DNA from: an uncultured Opitutaceae bacterium
Lineage (GTDB): Bacteria > Verrucomicrobiota > Verrucomicrobiia > Opitutales > Opitutaceae
Length of the DNA: 64,000 bases
Assembly: GCA_903890485.1 (NCBI GenBank)
Contig: CAITBM010000063.1
Coordinates: forward strand, 1-64,000
Direction of reading: 5' to 3'
How positions within the stretch are numbered: the stretch's first letter is position 1; each line of letters begins with the position of its first letter. The notes beneath the pieces are model-generated. The model did not search any database. It was not told the DNA's origin and worked only from the letters and a program-made list of their open reading frames with translations. Shown here piece by piece: positions 45,239-52,698 of this stretch. Made by a program: the position numbers and the translations under genes.

Positions 45239-46921
45239 GTGAGCCCTGACCCGTACGAGCCCGTTGCCGCGCCCTGGGAGCGGCATTCCCGGTGGGTTGC
45301 CCCGGCGGTCGTGGGCTTCCTCACCGTCGTTCTCCTGGTCGTCTCGTTTCCTCCGCTCCACACCCCGGAGTTTGCCTACGCCTGCATGGTCCCAGGGCTT
45401 TTCTGGGCGTACCTAAGGCCAAACCTCAGGGTCTACGCGTGGACACTCCTCGTGGCGCAGGCCATAGGCTGGACGATCGCGCTATCCTGGCTTCATCCCG
45501 TCACCTGGGTGGGCCTCTTTCTCCTGGGCCCGATCGTGGGCGCTTGGACGGGAACGTGGTACCTGGCGGCGTGGTGGACCATGCCGCGCATGGTCGGCCG
45601 CCGCACTTCGGTGCGCCTGCTTGCGATGCTCGGGCTTGCCGGCGCCTGGGTCGTGATCGAGTGGTCCCGCACCTGGCTCCTCGGGGGATTTCCTTGGATG
45701 CCCCTGGCCGCGACGCAGTGGGAGCGGCTGAGCGTCCTGCAGGTGGCCGCCTACACGGGCGCCGGGGGCGTGTCGTTTGTGATTGTAGCCACCAATGTGG
45801 CCTTTGCCGCCTATGCCCACCGGCTGCTCCGGGAGGGTGGGGTGGGATTGGGAAGGCGCAGCCAGGAGTTTCTCCTCGCGATGTTCCTGCTCCTTGTGTG
45901 CCTCTCCCTGATGATCCAGGAGACGACCCACCGCGCCCGCTACACGGTTCCCTTCGCGAATGTCGCCTTTGTCCAACCGGACATCCCGGCTACGGTGAAG
46001 TGGGACCCGGCGAAGGCGCCCGAGATCTTCCAGGCGCTCATCAAGACAACGGAGGCCGCCGGGAAGCTCGGCCCCGATGTGATCCTCTGGCCCGAGTCGA
46101 CCACCCCGTACCCGCTCCTGGGAGGAGACCCGTCGATGGCGCGCTTCGTGGAGCAGCTCTCGGCAAAGACCAAGGCGCCAATGCTCGTCGGCGCCGACGC
46201 GATCGAGCGCCCATCGGCCGGCAAGGAGAACTACTTCAACGCGGCTTTTGTCGTGGACCCGCAGCTCGGGGTCCAGACGGCGTACTACGCCAAGCGCAGG
46301 CTGGTTCAGTTCGGGGAGTACATTCCCCTTCGCCCGCTCCTGGGCTGGATCGGAAAGTTCGTTCCGCTGGGCGATGATTTCACCCCGGGCGACGACTCCA
46401 TGCCGCTGATCGTCCCCATGAGCCGGGGTGCCGCCGCCTTCGGCGTCCTCATTTGCTACGAGGATCTCTTCCCCAAGCTCGCCCGCGAGGAGGTGCTCTC
46501 GGGAGCCGATGCCCTCGTCGTGGTCACGAACGACGCCTGGTACGGCGAGGGCGCCGCGGCCTACCAGCATGCGGCGCATTCGGTTCTCCGGGCGGTGGAA
46601 ACCCGGCGGCCGGTCCTGCGCTGCGGCAACGCAGGCTGGAGCGGCTGGATCGATGAATTTGGAAGCATCCGCTGGGTCCAGAAGGACGAGAGTGGAAGCG
46701 TGTACTTTCGCGGGGCCTCCCTTGCGCGCGTGACCCGCGACCAGCGCTGGATCGGCAGGAACAGTTTCTACGTGGACCACGGGGACTGGTTCGTCGCGGT
46801 TTCGGCGGCCCTCGCCGCCCTGGGAGCCATGCTTCTTGGAACCGAGCCCCCGAAGGAGTTGGAATCCGCAAAGGAGACTGATGAAATCCCGCAAATTGGC
46901 CCTCTTAGGGGACTATTCTGA
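45239..46921 (+). CDS. lnt: Apolipoprotein N-acyltransferase
   Basis: 560-residue inner-membrane enzyme that adds the third acyl chain to lipoproteins. About seven hydrophobic segments occupy residues 20-240. The periplasmic nitrilase domain carries the triad Glu (ILWPESTTPYP), Lys (KRRLVQFGEYIPL) and Cys (GVLICYEDLFPKLAREE). The GTG start at 45239 is preceded by CAGGAG. It lies 12 bp after secA, and its last 41 bp overlap the next gene. Confidence 0.95.
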   Translation: MSPDPYEPVAAPWERHSRWVAPAVVGFLTVVLLVVSFPPLHTPEFAYACMVPGLFWAYLRPNLRVYAWTLLVAQAIGWTIALSWLHPVTWVGLFLLGPIVGAWTGTWYLAAWWTMPRMVGRRTSVRLLAMLGLAGAWVVIEWSRTWLLGGFPWMPLAATQWERLSVLQVAAYTGAGGVSFVIVATNVAFAAYAHRLLREGGVGLGRRSQEFLLAMFLLLVCLSLMIQETTHRARYTVPFANVAFVQPDIPATVKWDPAKAPEIFQALIKTTEAAGKLGPDVILWPESTTPYPLLGGDPSMARFVEQLSAKTKAPMLVGADAIERPSAGKENYFNAAFVVDPQLGVQTAYYAKRRLVQFGEYIPLRPLLGWIGKFVPLGDDFTPGDDSMPLIVPMSRGAAAFGVLICYEDLFPKLAREEVLSGADALVVVTNDAWYGEGAAAYQHAAHSVLRAVETRRPVLRCGNAGWSGWIDEFGSIRWVQKDESGSVYFRGASLARVTRDQRWIGRNSFYVDHGDWFVAVSAALAALGAMLLGTEPPKELESAKETDEIPQIGPLRGLF

Positions 46922-47579
46922 GGCCGTAGTCGCCCACCGGGCGATTCCCAGAGCGCTCGAACTCGCGCGGGCCAAGGTTGGCGTCGATATATCATGGGAG
47001 TGGATAAGGACTAGGGATCTGGAGGACCTGAAGACTGACCTTGCCGGCTATGGCGGACTTTGGGTTGTACCTGCAAGCCCGTACGAGAATACCCGTGGAG
47101 TCCTGGATGCGATTCGTTGGGCCCGCGAGAATGGAGTCCCCTTCCTAGGGACATGCGGCGGGTTTCAACATGCGCTGATCGAGTTCGCCCGAAACGTTGC
47201 CGGCATAGCCGATGCAGATCATGCCGAGACCAACCCGGACGCGGCGACAACCCTTATTGGCCCCCTAACGTGCTCTCTCGTGGAGAAATCTGGGGTGATC
47301 CATTTTTCGGAGGGCAGTCGCCTTGCTGCCGCCTACGGCACTTATACCGCCGTTGAAGGCTATCACTGCAACTACGGTTTCAATTCCACTTATCGACAGG
47401 GCCTTGAGAGAGCAGGGCTCAAGTTCACGGCATGGGATGAGGTTGGAGAGATAAGAGGCGCAGAAATCCCGACACTTCCTTTTTTTGTAGGCACCTTGTT
47501 CCAGCCCGAACGCGCAGCTTTGAAGGGTCAGGCACCTGCAGTGGCAGTTGCCTTGCTTGAGGCCATCGCGCGTCGGTGA
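46881..47579 (+). CDS. CTP-synthase C-terminal-like amidotransferase, altered triad
   Basis: 232-residue protein resembling only the glutaminase domain of CTP synthase. KLALLGDYSEAVVAHRAIP matches the start of that domain, and the nucleophile loop is FLGTCGGFQHALIEF (Cys92). At the C-terminal end, where class I amidotransferases have HPE, it reads TLFQPERAA: Gln208 replaces the catalytic histidine while the glutamate is kept. I recall a stand-alone family described as CTP synthase C-terminal region-related (seleno)protein, to which this probably belongs. AAGGAG precedes the ATG at 46881, inside the end of lnt. Activity unknown. Confidence 0.8.
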   Translation: MKSRKLALLGDYSEAVVAHRAIPRALELARAKVGVDISWEWIRTRDLEDLKTDLAGYGGLWVVPASPYENTRGVLDAIRWARENGVPFLGTCGGFQHALIEFARNVAGIADADHAETNPDAATTLIGPLTCSLVEKSGVIHFSEGSRLAAAYGTYTAVEGYHCNYGFNSTYRQGLERAGLKFTAWDEVGEIRGAEIPTLPFFVGTLFQPERAALKGQAPAVAVALLEAIARR

Positions 47580-47900
47580 CTTCTCTATCGGTGTCGTAAA
47601 TCGACGCAAAAACGATCGTTGCTGTGCCCGCAGCCTTTACGGTTTCTCCCGTGTCAAATACCTGTGGACATGCGGTATCTTTATTTTTCTAAAACCTACT
47701 AATCGGCAATCCATTAACGGATAGCGGTTAAAGAATTTCATAATATACCGCGGTCGACCGCATAGACTAAACTCGAAACCCGGTAGGTGTTTTAAGATTG
47801 GTCGAATTCACCGAAGCCGTTTTGATATAGGTAATTGCTAAATTGATTGAACCGCTGCCTGCGGTATAAACTACTTTAGACAAGTACCCCTCCATTTTAT
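47580..47900 (+). other. A+T-rich intergenic region
   Basis: 321 bp without a convincing gene, clearly A+T-richer than its surroundings. It contains a perfect 12-bp palindrome GCGGTCGACCGC (47750-47761), overlapping TACCGCGGT, several short inverted stretches such as ttaacggatagcggttaa, and a good promoter at its end. No tRNA, insertion sequence or repeat array is seen. Confidence 0.6.
47843..47870 (+). promoter_or_regulatory. Promoter upstream of the 47901 gene
   Basis: TTGATT (47843-47848), a 16-nt spacer and TATAAA (47865-47870) form a near-consensus sigma-70 promoter about 30 bp before the next ATG. Confidence 0.6.
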
Positions 47901-48464
47901 ATGAGCGTTAAACCCGACAAAGACGACGCCAAGTTCAACTCCATGTGGCTCGCTGTGGGTGTCGGGGCGGGAACGGCAATTGGCGTCGCTATAGGAAATG
48001 TCGCCATGGGCGTAACCATGACCCATTCCCACAAGAGATTCCGCCTCGCTTCCGTGCGGTCCCTCATTTGCGCCGTGATGTTCATCTTCCTGTGGGGATG
48101 CGGTGACTATCGAAGCCCATGGCACGAGGAGAGATTGCCCTCGGGAAAGGCCATCAAGGTGACGTCGTTCAATTTGGTCTGGGGAGCCGAACACGATGAT
48201 CACGCCCTGGGTGGCGACTGCTTTTCTTTGGAGTATGTGACGGCGAATCCGGATGCGGACCCCCAGACGCGCGGGCAGGAGGCCGTGGAGGTGTTTGAGT
48301 TGATTCGTCCGGTTTCGGAGCTCTGGGGCTTCAAGAGCGCCCAATTGGCAGGTTTTCCGACTGTCGACCGAAAGGGCCGTTACGATTTTTACATCTTCGT
48401 CCGTGACGCGAACGGGAAATGGTCGTTCACGTCAGAAAAGAGGAAGGTTTTTGCGAGTGACTGA
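47901..48464 (+). CDS. Apparent chimera of glycine-zipper and lipoprotein sequences
   Basis: 187-residue frame in two unlike parts. Residues 1-40 look like a small hydrophilic-plus-glycine-zipper protein (DDAKFNSMWLAVGVGAG, then AIGVAIGNVAMGV). Around residue 55-70 a second hydrophobic segment ends in a lipobox-like LWGCG, as in a lipoprotein signal peptide (starting perhaps at the internal ATG at 48078). A soluble domain follows, ending GRYDFYIFVRDANGKWSF. Either the two parts are one odd protein, or a deletion joined two genes. No family recognised for the C-terminal part. Confidence 0.55.
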   Translation: MSVKPDKDDAKFNSMWLAVGVGAGTAIGVAIGNVAMGVTMTHSHKRFRLASVRSLICAVMFIFLWGCGDYRSPWHEERLPSGKAIKVTSFNLVWGAEHDDHALGGDCFSLEYVTANPDADPQTRGQEAVEVFELIRPVSELWGFKSAQLAGFPTVDRKGRYDFYIFVRDANGKWSFTSEKRKVFASD

Positions 48465-48626
48465 CTGCACCGGGAGTCCGTTTTCCCGGATCGGGTCCGA
48501 TGACCTGCTGACTTCTCACGATGAACGGCAACCTTTCCCGTGCCGATCTCGCCCCCGGCGACGCAGACCTAAACACCCAAAAGACCGTGACAGGGGTCCT
48601 TCGGTCGGCTCCTAATCGTAAGATCC

Positions 48627-49094
48627 ATGGAGAACGCTGAAATGCCAGTTCCCGGCGTCCTCTCGAAGGCCCTCGTCGGGACCTGGAAGCTCCTGTCCCG
48701 GGAAGACTATAATTCCAAGGGAGAGCGCCGGATAGACCCGGGGCTCGGTGCGGATCCGGTGGCGATCCTTTTCTTTGACGGGAAGGGCAATTTTGGGGCC
48801 CAGTTCATGAAACGAAACCGCGGATCCTCCCGGGAGCCCGAGGCGGCGATCCTGGCGCCAAACAACAGCCGGGCCAGGGGAGGCTACGACGCGTATTTCG
48901 GGACCTACACGGTCGACGAGGCCACGGGCACGGTGACGACCCGGCTGGAAGGGGCGCTCTCCCAGGAGAACGTCGGGCAGGTCTACCAGCGCCGGATGAG
49001 GATCGAGGGCGGGGCCCTTGTGATCGTACTCGACACGGCGACCCCGGAGGGCGAGCCCATTGTCCGCACGCTGCGGTGGCGGCGGGAGGCCTAG
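48627..49094 (+). CDS. Lipocalin-like domain protein
   Basis: 155-residue soluble protein. LVGTWKLLSREDYNSKGER and FFDGKGNFGAQFMKRNR match the start of the lipocalin-like family. The later GTYTVDEATGTVTTRLEGAL and RRMRIEGGALVIVLDT fit its beta-barrel pattern. No signal peptide. It ends 4 bp inside the convergent EamA gene. The 162 bp before it (48465-48626) hold no recognisable element. Function unknown. Confidence 0.75.
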   Translation: MENAEMPVPGVLSKALVGTWKLLSREDYNSKGERRIDPGLGADPVAILFFDGKGNFGAQFMKRNRGSSREPEAAILAPNNSRARGGYDAYFGTYTVDEATGTVTTRLEGALSQENVGQVYQRRMRIEGGALVIVLDTATPEGEPIVRTLRWRREA

Positions 49095-49963
49095 GTCCCC
49101 GGCTCCGGGGGCATCGCGGTAACGACGATGGCGACCCCGGCGACCACGATCGCGCTCGCTAGGTAGAAAAGCCCGCGGGGAACCTCGCCGAAGAGGAGGA
49201 AACCCAAGGAGCCGGCAAAGACGAACTGGCTCACGTTGCACAGGCTGACGATCTGCCCGCGTATCCGGCGCATGGCGGCGTTCAGGAGTGAGTGGCCGCA
49301 GACCGTGGGCACGAGGGCGAGCGCCGCCATGAGCGCCCATTCCCGGGCCGAGCCGAACGCAAAGGAGCTCACCCGCGGGAGCGCGACCACCAGGCAGATG
49401 ACCGAAGCCTGGGCGTAGACGGGGATCACATAGAGCCAGATGGAGGGAAAATCCCGGTTGCGCCGCCCGAGCGCCAGGTAGAGTGCAAAGAGGAGCATGG
49501 AGATTAGGCAGATGGCGTCACCGGCCAGGGAGCCCCCGCCCTGGAGGACATCCTTGACCGAAAGGGTGGCCAGTCCCACGAGCGCCAGGAGCGTCCCGAG
49601 GACCTCCGTCCGGTTGATGTGCTCGCGAACCAGCCAGAAGAGGAAGAAGGGAAGGGCGATCGGCACCAGGTTGACGATCAGGGTGGCCTGGGCCACCGCG
49701 GTCATGCGCGCGCCGAGGGTCCAGGAGGTCAGGTGGGCGGCCAGGACGAGCGCGGGAAGCCGCGTCCGCTTCAGGTGGCCCGCCGTGAACGCGGCGCCGT
49801 GAAGGCGCAGCTGGAAAAAATACACCGGGGCAAGAACAAGCGAGGCCAGGACCAAGCGGAAGGCCGTGAGCACCAGGGGGTCCGTCGTGCTTTCCCGGAT
49901 GAAGACGGCGGAGGTGGAGCAGGCCAGGACGCCGAGGAAGAGCAGGAGGTACCTGAGGAACAT
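49091..49963 (-). CDS. EamA (DMT) family transporter
   Basis: 290-residue inner-membrane protein with about ten hydrophobic segments arranged as two EamA repeats. The first runs from LLFLGVLACSTSAVFIRES to LATLSVKDVLQGG; the second runs from DAICLISMLLFALYLALGRR to the C-terminal VVAGVAIVVTAMPPE. Substrate unknown; family members export amino acids or other metabolites. It diverges from the secreted glycosidase-like gene with 116 bp between. Confidence 0.88.
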   Translation of the reverse strand: MFLRYLLLFLGVLACSTSAVFIRESTTDPLVLTAFRLVLASLVLAPVYFFQLRLHGAAFTAGHLKRTRLPALVLAAHLTSWTLGARMTAVAQATLIVNLVPIALPFFLFWLVREHINRTEVLGTLLALVGLATLSVKDVLQGGGSLAGDAICLISMLLFALYLALGRRNRDFPSIWLYVIPVYAQASVICLVVALPRVSSFAFGSAREWALMAALALVPTVCGHSLLNAAMRRIRGQIVSLCNVSQFVFAGSLGFLLFGEVPRGLFYLASAIVVAGVAIVVTAMPPEPGT

Positions 49964-50079
49964 CGGGGAGCACGGTTAGCGGACTGCGCACGCCTAGGCA
50001 AACGAACGTTGGCAAGGGACGGTGAAGATTTCGGCTTGTGGCGGCCGGATTTGCGGACTTCCCTGTGATACCCCAACCC

Positions 50080-51981
50080 ATGAAGAAATTACTCTGCCTC
50101 CTTGCCTGCATGGTGGCGCTCACGGGAGCGCGAGCCGGCAACTACCAAAATTTCAAGGTTTGCGTTTACATCACGGTTCGCGAGGTGAACAGCTTCGCCG
50201 ACCCGAAGGTCCTGCAGGCGCAGTGGGACCTGATCAACAGCCAGGTGAAGGTCGACAAGGTCTACATCGAGGTGCACCGGGACCGCCTCCTTGCCGACGA
50301 CAAGCTCCTGGAGGATGTTAAGAAGTTCTTCGTGGATCACGGGGTCCAGGTGGCCGCCGGAAGCGCCTTCACCGACAGCGAGGCGAACCTGTTCGCGACC
50401 TACTGCTACACGAACCCCGAGGACCGGGACTTCGTGAAGAAGGTCGCCGAGCGTGCGGCGCGTCACTTCGATGAGTTCATCCTGGACGACTTCTTCTTCG
50501 TGAACACGAAGACCGACTCCGACATCGCGGCCAAGGGCACGCGGTCGTGGACCGACTTCCGGCTCGATTTGATGGACGGCGCCGGTCGGGACCTGATCCT
50601 CAAGGGAGCCAAGGCCGTGAACCCGAAGATCAAGGTCGTGATCAAGTACCCCAACTGGTACGAGCACTTCCAGGGCATGGGCTTCGACCTGGACAAGGGG
50701 CCGAAGATGTTCGACGGGATCTACACGGGCACCGAGACCCGGGACCCGGTGGCGACCGACCAGTTCCTCCAGCAGTACGAGAGCTACCAGATCATCCGCT
50801 ACTTCGAGAACATCAAGCCGGGCGGCAATGGCGGCGGGTGGGTGGACACCTACGGCTCCCTCTACGTGGACCGCTACGCCGAGCAGCTCTGGGACACGGT
50901 GTTTGCGAAGGCGCGCGAGATGACGCTCTTCAACTGGGAGCTCTTGACCCTCGAGGCGCAGGCGGGAACCCGGCAGGCGTGGCAGGACATGCCGGTCAGC
51001 TTCGACTGGAAGAGCATCGCCTCCTCGTACCACCCGACCGGCGAGAATGCCCCCAAGTCGGCCCCCTGGGCGACGGCGGCTGGGGCGGCGCTCCGCCAGG
51101 CCGACCAGGTTCTCGGCAAACTCGGCAACCCCATCGGGATCGAGTGCTACAAGCCCTACCAGTCAATCGGGGAGGATTTCCTCCACAACTACATTGGCAT
51201 GATCGGCATCCCCGTGGACCTGCACCCGGATTTCCCCAAGGACGCGAAGCTCGTCCTGCTGACGGAGTCGGCGAAGTTCGACCCGGATATCGTGGCGAAG
51301 ATCAAGGGGCAGCTTGAGGCCGGAAAATCGGTCGTCATCACCTCTGGCCTCCTCAGGGAGCTGAAGGGCAGGGGGATCGAGGGGATCTGCGAGGCCTACG
51401 TCACCCCGAACAAGGTGCTTGCCCGCGACTTCAGGGCGGGCTGGGGCCCGGGTTCGAGCCTCGCATCCGATGAGCACTCCTCGGGTATCCTCTTCCCCGA
51501 GATCCGTTTCATCACCAACGACGCATGGGGCCTGGTGACGGCCGTCGAGAACGGCAACGGCTACCCCATCCTCCTGATGGACAAGTATTCCAAGGGCACC
51601 CTCTACGTCTGGACGATCCCGGACAACTTCCGCAACCTCTACGCCCTGCCCGAGGACGTGACGGCGGCGATCCGCAACATCGTGATGAAGGACTTCTTTG
51701 TCCGGGTTGACGGACCGAGCCAGGTCGCGCTCTTCGCCTACGACAACGGGACCTTTGTGGTGGAGTCCTACCTACCGACCCCCGCCGCGACCACGGTCAC
51801 GGTCCAGGGTGCGTTCACGAAGCTCAAGAACCTGGCGACCGGGGAGGAGATCTCCTCGTTCGTCCCGGAGGAGCCCAAGTCCCCGTTCCTGCGCCGTAGG
51901 CGTGCCGACGCGCCCGTCCTCTCGCACTTCAAGGTCACGGTCGCGCCGCACAGCTTTGCGGCGTTTTCACCCGAGAAATAG
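50080..51981 (+). CDS. Secreted TIM-barrel glycosidase-like protein
   Basis: 633-residue exported protein. Signal peptide KKLLCLLACMVALTGARA. The first 350 residues look like a glycoside-hydrolase TIM barrel: KVCVYITVREVNSF, KVDKVYIEVHRDRLL, the acidic strand end DEFILDDFFFVNT (about 138-150), VVIKYPNWYEHFQGMGFDLD and FDGIYTGTETRDP. A middle domain (about 370-480) has GKSVVITSGLLRELKGRG and resembles the class I amidotransferase/beta-galactosidase trimerisation fold. A beta-rich C-terminus follows. Substrate and family number cannot be named. Confidence 0.7.
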   Translation: MKKLLCLLACMVALTGARAGNYQNFKVCVYITVREVNSFADPKVLQAQWDLINSQVKVDKVYIEVHRDRLLADDKLLEDVKKFFVDHGVQVAAGSAFTDSEANLFATYCYTNPEDRDFVKKVAERAARHFDEFILDDFFFVNTKTDSDIAAKGTRSWTDFRLDLMDGAGRDLILKGAKAVNPKIKVVIKYPNWYEHFQGMGFDLDKGPKMFDGIYTGTETRDPVATDQFLQQYESYQIIRYFENIKPGGNGGGWVDTYGSLYVDRYAEQLWDTVFAKAREMTLFNWELLTLEAQAGTRQAWQDMPVSFDWKSIASSYHPTGENAPKSAPWATAAGAALRQADQVLGKLGNPIGIECYKPYQSIGEDFLHNYIGMIGIPVDLHPDFPKDAKLVLLTESAKFDPDIVAKIKGQLEAGKSVVITSGLLRELKGRGIEGICEAYVTPNKVLARDFRAGWGPGSSLASDEHSSGILFPEIRFITNDAWGLVTAVENGNGYPILLMDKYSKGTLYVWTIPDNFRNLYALPEDVTAAIRNIVMKDFFVRVDGPSQVALFAYDNGTFVVESYLPTPAATTVTVQGAFTKLKNLATGEEISSFVPEEPKSPFLRRRRADAPVLSHFKVTVAPHSFAAFSPEK

Positions 51982-51990
51982 CCCGCCCGA

Positions 51991-52653
51991 CTACCAGGAG
52001 GCGGGATAGGGCGGCCCTTCGTACACGGGTGCGAAGGGCCCGTAGGGTCTGCAGAGCTCCAGGAGGCCCTTGCCCCTAAACTCCGAGAACCCGACACCGA
52101 CCGCAAACCCGTGCTTGGGGTCCACGACGTAGGCGTCGGCGGAAGTGCCGTAGAAGCTCCGTCCGTGGCCACCTCCCCCGATCGTGAACGACACGTCGCC
52201 GTGGACCTGAAGCTTGGCCGGGATGTCGACCTCGGTTTCCGTGGCGGCTGGCTTGGGGGCGGGCGCAGGCGGGGCGTAGCGGAAGCCCTCGACCGGAGGG
52301 GGCCCGAGGGCGATTGCGCTTGCGACGAGCCTGTTGAGAGTGCGGCTCTCGGTGGGGCTCAAGGTGTCGATCCCTGCAAGAACCCTCTCCTTCAGGGGGT
52401 GGCGCTCCAGAAACTCCTGGGAGAACCCGGTGACCCCGCCTTCATGGGCGAGCTTCACGTCGCGCGCCACCAGTGCGTCCAGGGCCTCGGCCTTGGCCGC
52501 GGAAAGCGAGGAAATGCCGGCCTGGGCTCGCTCCCCCGAGGAGAGTCCCGCGGTAAACCCCGAATCCGCAGCGCGGGCGACGACCGCGGCCAGGAGCGAG
52601 GCGACCACCAGGCTTAGGTGCGCCCAGCGGAGCTTAGAGAGGGAGAGGGTCAT
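51991..52653 (-). CDS. Secreted protein of unknown function
   Basis: 220-residue protein with a signal peptide (LRWAHLSLVVASLLAAVVARA), a helical segment rich in Ala/Leu/Ser (about 30-105), a Pro/Ala linker (YAPPAPAPKPAATETEVD) and a Gly/Tyr-rich C-terminal domain with VSFTIGGGGHGRSFYGTSAD. It ends in Pro/Tyr-rich sequence (YGPFAPVYEGPPYPASW). It lies 45 bp after metH on the same strand and faces the glycosidase-like gene. No family recognised. Confidence 0.7.
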   Translation of the reverse strand: MTLSLSKLRWAHLSLVVASLLAAVVARAADSGFTAGLSSGERAQAGISSLSAAKAEALDALVARDVKLAHEGGVTGFSQEFLERHPLKERVLAGIDTLSPTESRTLNRLVASAIALGPPPVEGFRYAPPAPAPKPAATETEVDIPAKLQVHGDVSFTIGGGGHGRSFYGTSADAYVVDPKHGFAVGVGFSEFRGKGLLELCRPYGPFAPVYEGPPYPASW

Positions 52654-52698
52654 GTGAGGGGTTGAGACGCCCGCGGGCGGGGCAATGTTCCGGCCACC

